64,000 bases of DNA. It comes from Chamaelirium japonicum (lineage: Eukaryota > Streptophyta > Magnoliopsida > Liliales > Melanthiaceae). The notes under the pieces are model-generated. The model did not search any database. It was not told the origin of the DNA and was given only the letters and a program-made list of their open reading frames with translations. The DNA is taken from assembly GCA_947650365.1 (NCBI GenBank), contig OX393554.1:38156093-38220092 (forward strand). The letters run 5' to 3'. This document shows positions 23,213-34,082 of the stretch, piece by piece. Made by a program: the position numbers and the translations under genes. The stretch's first letter is position 1, and each line of letters begins with the position of its first letter.

Positions 23213-23914
23213 AGTGACAGCCTATTTTCCCTTGCATTGTCAGTTTGTTCAACTAGCCTTATCATTTTTTTCTTCAGAAAGGCACTACTTAACTAAAAAG
23301 CTTCACGCAAATGTTAGACCAAAATGACGTGTCCGGATCAAAACCGTCCGTTATACCCAGGCCCACGGGAGAATCGCACTCAGCCCTGACAACCAGGCAA
23401 AGGGACTCTGTGATTGGAGGCCACGTCATTCTGGTTGAACATTCGGGTTGAGTAGCATCTCTGTTTTCTCTCGTATGGGCGGCCCAACTGATTCGAGTTC
23501 AGATCTTCTCCGATTTGTCGGCCCTGTCATTGTTTTGAAACTGGACCAGACCGATCAGTTCAACCGGTTTGGATCAGAACCGGAACATGTTTCAGTTCGG
23601 TCTTTGAATAAACCGATCTGTATGTTAACCCACGAATCAAACCTTTCCATTGAAGAATTTAATAAATATCTATATAAAAAAATATATTTTCATGCAGTTA
23701 AAACGGTTGAATCACCGGTTTGAACTGATTTAGACTGAATCGGATGCATTTACAGCCACACGATGACAATCAACCCCAAAATAAATCACACTACCACTGA
23801 CTGCATGCGGATGTGATGCAGGCCGGGCCACCGACCGACCGTGGGAGATTCGAACTCAACCGATTCATCTATCTGTCACACTCGCTGGTAATTTACCGCG
23901 TGGGCCCCAGCTGG

Positions 23915-24084
23915 ACGAGTTCGGATCTCCTCCAGTCGGTCGGCCCCGGTCGGTGGGTCTGTCGCGCATCAAAGCCGCATGCAGACGGGAGAGTGTACGA
24001 TTCATAGGGGTCACCTGCCATCGTGCGGCTGTGATGCTTGCTGGCCCACCGACCGGGGCCGACCGACTGGAGGAGATCCGAACT
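23915..24084. mobile_element. Fold-back palindromic element, copy B
   Basis: GAGTTCGGATCTCCTCCAGT ... GGTCGGTGGG (23918-23957) is a near-perfect inverted complement of CCCACCGACCGGGGCCGACC ... GATCCGAACTC (24044-24084), about 40 bp per arm with a loop of about 86 bp. It is the same family as copy A. Half-copies with the same words lie at 23478-23527 and 23815-23865. Confidence 0.75.
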
Positions 24085-24283
24085 CCAGATTGACCGGTTG
24101 GTCTCTCGCTGGGACTCCGGGAGTACACGGTGTGGGCCCCAGCTGCCGGCGTTTCTGTCCGGCCCACCTCACACGCGCGTTGAGACTCTGGAAACCCGCG
24201 CGACCTTCCTGTATCGACGCACGGAGAGACGCGACAGGGTGCGGGGCCCGGCCCACGTCCCACTAGGGCTGAAAGCCTGCAAG

Positions 24284-24714
24284 TAGGGGTGGCATCGGGT
24301 CGTGTCGGGTTCGTGTCGTGTCTAGTTTCGGGTCGTGTCCAAAACCTCTAGACCCGGATCCGACCCGTTTAACTAATCGTGTCTAGACTCTAAACCCGTA
24401 CCCGACCCGTTTATAAACGGATCGACCCGTTTACCACACGGGTCTATTCAGTTGACCCGATCCGACCCAATCCGACTCAACCCGATATGATCCGCTGGTA
24501 CTACATACTACAGTATCGGATTGCAGGTAGACCCGACCCGACCCGACACGATCCGTTGAATTTTAAACGGGTCTTCCCGGGTCTCCAGACCCTAAACCCG
24601 GACCCAAACCGTTTATTAAACAGGTCTACCGTTTACGACCCATACCCGTTTAACCCAGACCCAGACCCACTAACTTCGTGTCAGGTTGTGTCGGGTCCAA
24701 AATTGCTAGCCCTA
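24284..24714. mobile_element. hAT-like MITE, GGGTCGTGTC-word type
   Basis: A 431-bp element between CCTGCAAG (24276-24283) and CCTACAAG (24715-24722), a 7/8 target duplication. Its ends are TAGGGGTGGCATCGGG and, in reverse complement, TAGGGCTAGCAAT. The body is almost wholly GGGTCGTGTCGG/CCGACCCG/AACGGGTC words, so it is strongly self-complementary. It has no coding capacity. A truncated copy ends at 4530. Confidence 0.82.
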
Positions 24715-25355
24715 CCTACAAGTCAAACGGGTGGATCCGAAGTTTACCAAAAAAAAACGGGTGGATCCGAATCCAACTCGAATTTGGACGTGCTTGTGTT
24801 TGAACTCTAGTGGACTTCGACATAGGCTTCAATAAACCCAACCCATTCTGTAATCCGATCCAACTTGTAATCCAATCCGTAACTCGGTCCGACCCGTAAC
24901 CCAAACTAACATACTTCTTGCTTTGTTGGTGGTGTTGTAAAAAAAAAAAAATTATGTCTTCTTCGTACACTTCATACGAATAAGTATGCGTACATGGTCA
25001 ATGACTTGTAGCTGGCTAGAAATCACCACCACATGATTTGGAATCCTTTAAAAGTATGCCTCGAGTGAGAATTGCATTCATGACCAATGATTTGTTGCCC
25101 TTGCATAGAAATCAAAACGACATGATGTTTTTTTTTTTTTTTGGTATGAACTACGGGGTTCTATTCATGACGCTCCAACCCTGAAAATCGGAACGACATT
25201 ACAATTACTAAATTGTCTTATCTCAGAAGACACTAAAGATAAGATACAGTCAAAAATAGAAAAGGAAGAAAAAGCAACACACTCCCTAAGCGCAAACTTA
25301 GTTAAAGCATCAGCACAACTGTTCTGCTCCCTCTTGACATAGGAAAATCGGCACA

Positions 25356-25666
25356 TAGGGATGGCAACGGTGCAGTTTAAAATCAAAAACCGTGGTAAAC
25401 CGCACTGCATAGTGCGGTTTTGGTTTGCCAAAATATAAAACTGTCGCGGTGCGGTTTCGGTTTTCGGTTTCGGTGTAGCGGTGCGGTTTGGGTCTTGACC
25501 AAAACCGCACCGTTTAGGCCATTCTAGTGATAAACCGCGGTGCACCGCACCACATTGTGCTGTTTCAGTTTATCATAATGGTACATTGTCGCGGTGTAAT
25601 GCGGTTTCGGTGTTGCGGTACGGTGCGATTTTGGTTTTGCCCAAAATCACACCGTTACCATCCCTA
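25356..25666. mobile_element. hAT-like MITE, GCGGTTTTGG-word type
   Basis: A 311-bp element with target duplication TCGGCACA/CCGGCACA (25348-25355, 25667-25674; 7/8). Its ends are TAGGGATGGCAACGGTG and, in reverse complement, TAGGGATGGTAACGGTG: 16/17 matching terminal repeats. The interior is almost all GGTGCGGTTT/AAACCGCAC words. It splits the RNase H domain of the LINE between ...FSVCR and FSYVKREQN. Confidence 0.88.
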
Positions 25667-27237
25667 CCGGCACACCGAGAACGAACGAGAGATAATCCTA
25701 CAGCCAAATACGATGTTTTGTATTTGCAATAATGAAAAGATATCTCCATCTAAGAGGATGTGGATGAGGACTTGATTATCGCCTTCCACAGACACCGTGG
25801 TGGTATTAAGTTTGCAGAGGGCTTATAACCCAACAAGGATAGCGTGTGCTTCAATCTCAAGCACCTCGCAAGCATTGAAGATGGCTACTTCAGAGTACAC
25901 GTGAGCTCCGTCACTATTACGAATGATGACACCGACTATTACGAATGATGACACCGATGGCTGACATCAATCCACCTAGTGCCCCATCCACGTTAACTTT
26001 TAGTGACCAAATTTTTGGCAACAACCAATAAGAGGGATGAGGTGACGGACCCCTGAGGAGGCCAAAAGAGAGGTACCTAAAAAGGATGTTGGAAATCATG
26101 ATAACCAGATCTGGTATGGACCTTTCTCGATCAAAAATCCATCGATTACTTGCCTTCCAAATGTTCTAAGTATGATAGCAGCATAGCTAAACAAAGTCGG
26201 CTTAGATATCTACGGGGACAAAAGCAGATTAATTCATTGTTCCAAAGATCGTTGTAGCCCATCCGTGTGTAATTGAATATCTGACCCAAACCATACTTCT
26301 CGACCAAAGGGGCAGTGAAAGAGAAGATGCACATCAGTTTCCTCATCTTCATGACATAGAAAACAACCCTTGTCCACATGAGGAAGGCAGGAGGCAATTC
26401 TCCTCAAAGTAGGAAGGCATCCCAGCAACGCCCGTCAGACGAACATCAGGGCCTTTGGCAAACAATCCTTAGACTTCCATAGGGCTTTCCAATTAACATT
26501 CAATTGAATGGTCGATGATGAGGCCACATTGAGTCTAACAAAGAGGGACCAATAGACCAACTGAATAGTTAATCGCCCATTTGAGGATGGGGTCCGCAAC
26601 AATGTGTCCTGGTCCGAGGAGATGGCTAGGTGGACCTGTAGAATCACTGCAATTTCAAGATGATATATATTTATTAGCGAGAGCACATACCCACCAATAA
26701 TCCGGGTTATTCAAGAAGGCCCTGGCCATCTTCATGATTAGGGCTTGATTGACAACTGCGATATCTCGAAACCCGAGGCCCCCTTCTAGCTTTGGTTTGA
26801 GAAATTGATTTCATCCCAGCAGGTAGAGATGCCTTCTATTGGGCTCAAATCCCCACCAAAAATCCCGTTGGATAGCATTTAATTTATCTATGATAGCTTT
26901 TGGGATTAACATAGTAGACATGAAAAAATTGGGGATAGTGGATACGCAGGACTTGATGAGCACGGATCTGCAAGCATGCGATAGGGTCTTTGACTTCCAG
27001 CCTTTTAGTTTAGATTTCATCTTCTCTTCAAGAAATGAGAAAGCTTTGTCTTTAGACCTGCCAAAGAAGAGGGGGGATCCTAAATAGATCTCATCTTGCT
27101 TCATGACCGCCACCCCCAAATTATCAACAATATTATTTTGACACTCTCGAGCAACGTTGCGAGATAAAGTAATCTTGGATTTAGTATGGTTGACAAGTTG
27201 CCCAGACCATCCACAATAGAGATCGAGAATAGAATTA

Positions 27238-27591
27238 GGGGCAAATTACAAAAACCTCCCATGAACTATATACCCCATTTCATATTGGTCCCTCAACTTT
27301 TTTTTTTAAACAATTTGATCCCTAAACTATGCTCCATTTGTATTGAGCCCCCTCCGTTAACTTTTATTTCGAAAATACCCTTGTCCTAGTAAGCATAAAT
27401 TAAATATTTTAAAATAATTTTGAGTCTTATTGGAAATTATTAAGGGTATTTTTATTTTTCAGGATAAAAAGTTGATGGAGGGGCTAATTGCACATAGAAC
27501 ATAGTTCAGGGATCAAATTGTTCAAAAACTTAGTTGAGGGACCAATATGAAATTGGGTGTATAGTTCAAGGGAGGTTTTTGTAATTTGCCT
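27238..27591. mobile_element. MITE with GGGGCAAATTAC terminal repeats
   Basis: The left end GGGGCAAATTACAAAAACCT is inverted at the right end (AGGTTTTTGTAATTTGCC). The internal flanks CCCATGAACTAT / ATAGTTCAAGGG also pair. TAGAATTA is duplicated at 27230-27237 and 27592-27599. It is 354 bp, non-coding, and inserted into the RT region of the LINE. An 8-bp duplication suggests hAT, but the ends are not canonical. Confidence 0.82.
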
Positions 27592-28513
27592 TAGAATTAA
27601 TATAGTCGATTTCCTGCCCCCACGACTCTGCCAAAGATAAGAATATCACCAACATAAAAAAGATGAGAGATGCTTTCACCCTGTTTACCGATTCGGATGC
27701 CATGAATAATATGTTGCCCTTCATAGTGGTAGATCATGCAAGAGAAGGCTTCAGAGCAAAGTAAAATTAAGTACGGGGAGAGCTGGCATCCCTGACGAAG
27801 GCCCCTCTGAGCTTGGATGAAACCTTCTAGTGATCCGTTGATGAGGACAGAGAAGGTGATAGTTGATATGCAGACATGGATTAAGGCAATGAAGCTCTTA
27901 GAGAAGCCAAGAGCTGATAAAATGATCTGCATGATAAAGCTCCATTCCACTCGATCGTAAACCTAAGCCATATCCAGTTTTAAAACATAGTACCCTCTTC
28001 TTCTGGTGATGCAACGGATAGTAGCTAGAGCTTCTTGGGCTATGATAATGTTGCCCCCAATATTTCTCCCTTCCACGAACGCATTCTGATTCTTCGAGAT
28101 GCATTAAGAGAGGAGGGGGTTGAGCCGGTTTGCTAAGATTTTGGAACAAGTCTTGTAAATCACATTGCAAATTCTAATGGGATAGAAATCACATTGCATA
28201 GAAATCACAGCCATATGATGTGGAACCCCTTAGAAGCATGGATTAAAGTAGATTAAAACCCTCCCCTGCCCTATGATGCACCCACAGATTCAGCCTTCGG
28301 TACAGCCTCAAACATCCTGCAACTTCTCTAGACGAGCATGCAACTTGGTGAAAATATGGTGAGGGACAACAAGAAGTTGGCATTCCTAAGATACATATGA
28401 AATCTTGAAAAATATTATTATATGGGTATTGAAATCCATATATATAAGTACATAAGGGTTTTAGGGCCTATATTTTCATTTTTCACCATATTGTCCATAA
28501 CTCTTGTCGTCAC

Positions 28514-28838
28514 TGTGAGATTTTGTCTATCCCAAAACCTAGGTGTTGAGATGAGGTCCCATCATACATATAAGGATCGTTTCTGCCCTCTACTTTACCA
28601 AGGTGGGACTAACCCTCCAACACTCCTCCTCATGTGTAGACTAATCTTTTTGTGGTCCTTGTTACGTTAATGATAGATGTGTGGGGACCACACCCGGCAG
28701 GTGAGTGATACGGTTAGGCTCTGATATCATGTGAGATTTCCTCTATCCCAAAACTCAGGTGTTGAGATAAGGTCCTATCATACATATAAAGATCGTTTCC
28801 GCCCTCTACTTTACGGAGTTGGGACTAATCCTCCAACA
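28514..28838 (-). mobile_element. Complete TRIM (miniature LTR retrotransposon)
   Basis: Two 109-bp LTRs (28514-28622 and 28730-28838), TGTGAGATTT...CTCCAACA on the plus strand, flank a 107-bp interior. The 5-bp target duplication GTCAC is perfect (28509-28513, 28839-28843). On the minus strand a primer-binding site TGATATCAGAGCC (tRNA-iMet type, one mismatch to TGGTATCAGAGC) follows the 5' LTR directly. A polypurine tract CATGAGGAGGAG precedes the 3' LTR. The LTR carries GTTAGTCCCACCTTGGTAAA, a variant of the AGTCCCACATCGG block common in plant TRIMs. There is no coding sequence. Confidence 0.92.
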
Positions 28839-29379
28839 GTCACCCATGCTCCACAAAAGTGTTCCATTTGAGGCCCCCGACACGCACTCATTACAATAGT
28901 AGGGAAGATTTCATCCTGATAGGAGGAATTAGCAACATTCTTAATATCCACCATGGTAGGATTAGAGAGTACTTTAGAATGCTAAAATCATCCCTAAGCC
29001 AAGGACTTTTACTAGAAACATTTTAGAGAAATGATTCTCGCCAGGCTCGTTTTGGCGCAATGTGGTATTTGTTAGAGAGGGGCCCAACAACATATATCAA
29101 AGGGCTTAACACCACCACCCTCTCTTGCACGGTAAGAAAAACCGTGGAAATGTGCGAAAACAAACGACCATGGGAGAATACAGGGAGAACCAAGGTTAAA
29201 ATGCACCTCCAGAGAGTATAGATGAGAATCGCCAAGCATAGATCATAATATAGATGAGAATCGCCAAACTTGAATTGCGTACATTCGATCAAGGAAATGT
29301 AATTCTTCTCTCTTTACGACGGAAGATTGATCCGATTATGAACCACACCCATTTGAACAAAATCTAGATTTTCCATTCA

Positions 29380-30770
29380 TCATGCATCCTTCCATGATGA
29401 TGAGTCTAAGGGTGTCTTATGGTTTTGGTTTCCCAGAGATTGGCCCTCGAGAGCACGGAGGCGATGGAGTGCATCGCAGCGACTGCAATTCTGGACTTGA
29501 TCTGCCCCCGCTTCGGCATCGGCCGCCTCGTCTCGAATCTCCCATTGCCGAGCACAGCAGCGGCGAGAATGGCCTCCACCTTGATGCTCATGGGGTTGAA
29601 TCAAAGGTAAGCTTGTGTTGTGGTCTTTAAGCCTCAGTTCTGAGGTCTTGGGTGGGTTTCAGCTGTATTTATAGTACAGGTCTCAGAAACAGGGACCCTT
29701 TTGAATAAGGTGGGGGGGGTGGTTTGGGTTAGGGGAGGGGGGGTTTCTGGTGGGGAGACATGCCACCAATGTTTGTCCAGCTACAAGGGGTTTCCATTGA
29801 ACCAATTTGGGACAAGAAGATGCTTCTTGTGTGTAGACTACTGTATGGATGGATATAAAATGATGAGTTTGCCCAAGCCTTTGAATATAAAAATTCTTTT
29901 GAATAATCCGGTGATACAGTACGCCGTCTACTCGCCCTTTTCCTCCCTAGGGTTAGGGTTTCACCGATTGTGTGCTCGGCCTCCTCGGACGCCGCCAGTG
30001 GCTCCGGAGAGGTCGGGCCTTGGGTCCGTTCCTCCTCGAGGGTGGGATTTGGCCCCCTCCTTCCCTCTATGCATAGGGGTTCATCGGTGGCTAGCGGCTT
30101 TGTGATCAAAGTGCCTGGATCGTGGGTTGTTTTTTCTTTGCTTGGCTGAAGCACTTCACTCGGCGTCAGGTGTCGTCGTCTTGCCGGATCTGCTCGGTTG
30201 GTAGGCTCTGACCCCGACGTCGAGGATCTCTGTTGGTGGATGTATAGATCGCCATCTCGGGGCAACGAGAGGCTCCTGGCGGCTTGATGCAATGGCGGAG
30301 GTCGGCGGTAGCGTGAAGGACCGGCAACGACTCCAATTTTCCATCATGTTGTGCTACTGGTGCGGCGAAGGTTTACAGGATTTTGAGATTTTGGATGCTG
30401 TTTGTTTTGTATTTTTCTTTTGTGTTTCCTTTGGTGTAGGTCTTGTCTTGGCTACGGTGTTTCTGTTCGCCGTATAGTCAGGCTCTTTGCCGCCTAGTTG
30501 AGGTCTTCCCCGCTTGTTGTGGTTTTGTGTACCGCCGTGAGGCGGTATTTCGGCCGGATGCCGGTCTTGAAGTGCGCTGGTGTGGCGTTTTCTGTCGATG
30601 GTGGCAGTCTCCCTCCCTCTGTGCTTGCGCCGGTATGTGGCGTTTTCCGTCGATGGTGGCAGTCTCCCCCCCTCTGTGCTTGCGCTGGTATGTGGCGCCT
30701 CTTGGAGGTCTTTTGACCCCCCCCCCCCCCCCCCCCTCCAATGTACCCAAAAAAAAATCCTTTTGATCGA
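29380..30770. other. G/C-rich region with possible orphan exon and retroposon-like tail
   Basis: On the plus strand 29470-29608 is open (MECIAATAILDLICPRFGIG...) and ends at a good donor, CAAAG|GTAAGC. I do not recognise the peptide and find no following exon. 29940-30480 is open on both strands without a domain. 30580-30710 contains two ~65-bp tandem copies (GTGTGGCGTTTTCYGTCGAT...). A 20-C run (30717-30736) and AATGTACCCAAAAAAAAA end the region, which resembles the 3' end of a retroposed copy. Confidence 0.4.
30717..30736. repeat. Poly-C tract
   Basis: Twenty consecutive C residues, directly followed by TCCAATGTACCC and an A-run. Confidence 0.95.
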
Positions 30771-31630
30771 AAAATGTGCAGCGATGAAATTGATCAAATC
30801 GCACGAGACGATCATGAACCAAATCAACCCCAACTAATCCTACCCATCTCATGCCACTCGGATAAACATTTAGAGCCTCGCTATGAGGTCTTCATATGTT
30901 CTTCCGTTTGCTCTGTGTCGCACCACTTGGATAATTTTCGAGGTTGCGAGAGTTATCTCAAACTAATAGTAAGAATACATGTATTTTTTCTCGGAAAGTG
31001 ATTTGGTCACACAAATATATGCCAACAAAGGTGTAGTGCACGCAACTTGGCAATAAAATCCCTCTTCGGCCTAATTTTGTGCCAAAATCATCACATCGCT
31101 CAACCTCTCAAGAAAGAAAGATAAATTTACATTCTTTTGATTTTTACAACCATTTTTACAAGAGGTGAGAATACACATGATTTCAAAAAAAAATTAAAAA
31201 AATCCTACACTAAAGCTTTTAATCTTCTATGAGTGAAAGGATTGGAAAATTTCTGATCTATTCATCCCTTCAAAGGGTGTTTTATAGCATAAAAGTGCCT
31301 ACAATTACTATAGCCAACAATAGTAGCTGTTGTGCTATTCTTGGAGCTGTCAGGTACAACATGTGGTTCTAGGGCCTAGAGCCATGCAAGGTACAACATT
31401 TGCTATTCAGATCTATGTTAGCTTGTGCTAGAACCGAGAGTAATATTTTAACCCCCCACCTCACCCACCCATCCCATCTGTCAAACGCAAGGCGGGTTGA
31501 ACACCGAGAGTTTGCTGACTAGATTCTAGAAGCGCGGAGCTGAAAGGGGCTTCGTACGAAATCTACTCTCTGTTATGAAGAGGAGATAAAGGGAAGGGAG
31601 ATGATCGGAGTCTGAAACTACTGACGAACG
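30771..31630. other. Unassigned non-coding stretch
   Basis: No gene or bounded repeat seen; A/T-rich with short frames only. 31570-31630 is the 3' flank of the Copia pseudogene read on the minus strand. Confidence 0.5.
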
Positions 31631-31907
31631 AAGTGACAATTGATCTTTATGTGTTTTGTACGCTCATGAAACACCGGATTGTTGACGATCTACATAGCAC
31701 TCCAGTTGTCGTAGAAACAGGAGTTGGCCCTAAGGAAGTAACGTCGAAGTCAGCAAAATGTCGTTGAAGGTGGACAATCTCCTTACTCGTAGAAGCCATA
31801 GTTCTGTACTCAACCTCGGTGCTGGAGAGGGTCACAAAATTCTGCTTCTTGTTGCGCCAAGAAAGGCAAGAGTCGCCTAAAAAACAGTAGTAGCCTGTAG
31901 TGGAGCG

Positions 31908-32568
31908 TGTGGGTGCCAAATTTGGCCAACGCCCCACGACGAGACCCACCAACCCTGCCTGGGGGTCCACGAAGATGACAGCGGGACCCACCAACCCTGT
32001 CTAGGGATCCACGGAGACGACAGAGGGACCCACCAGCCCTGTCTGGGGGTCCACAGAGACAACAGCAGGACCCACTAGCCCTGCCTGGAGGTTCACGGAG
32101 ACGATAACGGGACCCACCGGGCCCCCGCCTGAATCCAGACAACAGCTATATAAAACCACCCTTTACCCTGGTTCCCGTCCAAAAATTCTATAAATAGCAT
32201 ACTCGACAAGTGTAGTAGGATCGAATATCTGATTTCTGAATCAGACTTTCGAAAAATCCAGAGCTCTGACCTTCCAACCTTTCGATCTTCTTTTAGAAGA
32301 GAAACCAGTGACATTCAATCTGTCGAGGTCACTTCAGTTCAAGTGTTAGTGAATTCAGGTTGCTCCTTATAGCACGGAGACGTACGCTTCGGCTGAACTC
32401 CAAGATCATATCTCGTGTCAAACAACATTTTGACTATTCAGAAGTTCAACTCGAAGACATCAATATCCGAACCAACAAACTAAGACAGACGTTCAATCAG
32501 ACCTTCGACTCAACTTGATTGACTGGTTGGGCGGAGTCTTCGGGTCAGGACGGAGATCATCCCCCACA
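31908..32568 (+). mobile_element. Solo LTR with perfect 5-bp target duplication
   Basis: The 661-bp element starts TGTGGGTGCC and ends ATCCCCCACA, flanked by GAGCG on both sides (31903-31907, 32569-32573). TATA-like boxes on the plus strand (CTATATAAAACC near 32140 and CTATAAATAGC near 32190) orient it plus. The upstream third holds a 42-bp tandem array. No internal region is present, as expected after LTR-LTR recombination. It splits the Copia RNase H reading frame. Confidence 0.9.
31943..32125. repeat. 42-bp minisatellite inside the solo LTR
   Basis: Units begin GACCCACCARCCCTG at 31943, 31985, 32027, 32069 and (partial) 32111, exactly 42 bp apart, each with a GGTCCACRGAGACGACAG-like half. 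It lies upstream of the TATA boxes, i.e. in U3, where repeated enhancer units are common. Confidence 0.92.
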
Positions 32569-33500
32569 GAGCGGCGAGTAGTCGGATCCATGGCCCACCC
32601 GAAGAGTGGGTGCAGAGTTGGACGAGAAGTACAACAAGTGAGTGGTCGTCCCTCTAAGGTAGCGAAAAATCTGGAGGAAAGCACTATAGTGGACTGAGGT
32701 GGGAGCAGCTGCGAACTAGCTAATGATACTGATGGCATGAGCAATATATAGTCTAGTGTAGCTGAGGTTGACGAGCTGACTCACGATTTGTTGGCAGCGA
32801 GGGGGATCAAAGAGAGGCTCTTCTTTGGTAGGTCGAAGCTTTACGTGAAGCTCGAGAGGAGTGGTTGATGTGCGGACGCCAAAGAGAGCAACACAATTGA
32901 CAATGTTTGCAATGTATTTCTACTGGGATACCGCACTCACCTTGAACAAAACCTCGAGGCCAAGGAAATAATCGAGAGGACCAAGGTTCTTCATTTGAAA
33001 CTGAATCCGAAGATAGTGCTGAGGAGAAACGATGGCTTCAGAATTGTCGCTTGTAATGATCATGCCATCAATATATAGTAGAAGTAGAGCCCGACCTTGT
33101 GGGGAAGACCTAACAAATAAAGAGTGGTCCTGAGAGCTCTCCATGATGCATGCTATTGTAACTGCCTGACGAAAGCGCTCGTACCATGCGTAGGGAGACT
33201 GCTTGAGCCCGTAGATGGCTCAATAAACACGACAAGTGTGTCGAAGGGGGGTGGTCAGGCCGAGAGGAGGCTCTATGTAAACGACCTCGGTCAGGTCACC
33301 GTGAAGAAAAACATTCTTCACATCCATTTGAAGAAGAGGCCATCGATAGGCAGCGACGACTGCAAGAAAAGTGCGAACCGTGATTTGCTAAGCCACTAGG
33401 GCAAAGGTTTTCTCGTAATCGATCCCATACTCCTAAGTGAATCCACAAATCATGAGGCAAGCCTTGTACCACTCAATCGGTAAGGACGCACCCAGAGAGG

Positions 33501-34079
33501 AGCGGGTCCAGGAGCTCTGAGACCATATTAGATACCCTCATGCTTGAAAACCTGGGTCGTAAGAAGAGATCCATAGCGTGCATATGAAGCAACCAATGGA
33601 TGTCCCTCTTATTGTCGTCCTTATTTTTTTAATTGACATAATAATTTGGGATGAGCTACATAGTCGTCCTTATTTTTTTCTATTAATTGACTTTTTTTTC
33701 TTATTTTTATATTATGGTTGTTCTTTTGTTAACAACAAAGAAAGTAGCACATGGTTGAGAGAGTTGGTTTCATAGCCGTACCCTATGATGTGTACCATGG
33801 AATCTTGGGGCTGCATAAATTGTGGGAGAAGAAGAGGGTGATCTAACGACATGAAGGATCAGTATCTTAAAAGGCACACCTACTCCACTATATCAAAAGG
33901 CATGTTCTATTTGCACCCGTCAAATTTGGTTTGGTGCCCAAACCATGAGTTTTTTTTTATAATCTGCATTGGCACCACTAATAATTTCAAACTATCCTCC
34001 ATCCCTTACCTCTAGCCATCTGAGTCCTCGACGCTGTTCTCATCCTCCCAGCTTGTGTTTCCTCCCCACCCCCTAGCTC
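33501..34079. other. Unassigned non-coding stretch
   Basis: T-rich around 33620-33700. No gene, terminal repeat or duplication detected. Confidence 0.5.
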
Positions 34080-34082
34080 TGT

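Larger units (their letters stand above)
25128..28193 (-). mobile_element. 5'-truncated L1-type LINE with RT, zinc-binding and RNase H remnants
   Basis: The element runs on the minus strand and ends in a poly-A tail (plus-strand T-run starting at 25128). It is flanked by a 27-bp target duplication (25101-25127 and 28194-28220, 23/27 identical). The 5' end begins inside RT at an NVIYKTCSKILANRLN-like block (about 28100-28170). RT then continues with LDMAYVYDRVEWSF, RGLRQGCQLSPYL and YVGDILIF; the catalytic FADD box is altered to YVGD. 26811-27119 is the RT thumb region (KSKLKGWKSKTLSHACRSVL). A zf-RVT-like segment (CFLCHEDEETDVHLLFHCPF) lies at about 26250-26430. RNase H occupies about 25170-26020 (LNVDGALGG, GVIIRNS, VSVEGDNQVLI, NSCADALTKFALRE). 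Stops and frameshifts make it dead. Two MITEs (25356-25666 and 27238-27591) inserted later. Confidence 0.88.
31630..33500 (-). pseudogene. Copia RT-RNase H pseudogene, interrupted by a solo LTR
   Basis: Minus-strand order: RT fingers/palm near 33480-33200 (EYGIDYEKTFALVA, WPLLQMDVKNVFLHGDLTE), IYGLKQSPYAWYERFRQAV near 33150, and the catalytic box as LLLLYIDGMIIT near 33060 (usual YVDD; second Asp lost). LGPLDYFLGLEV follows, then the RNase H junction (AAAPTSVHY) to DPTTRRS at 32574. After the solo LTR the frame resumes at RSTTGYYCFLGDSCLSWRNK, then SSTEVEYRTMASTSKEI and HFVRQ at about 31635. Scattered stops show it is dead. Gag, integrase and its own LTRs are absent. Confidence 0.85.

Noticed and set aside
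23529..23755. ACCGGTT-word region as a MITE
   Set aside because: Left text resembles common plant MITE ends, but no right end or duplication was located.
29729..30292. 187-codon minus-strand frame
   Set aside because: Open on both strands in G/C-rich DNA, no domain, low-complexity composition; judged chance.
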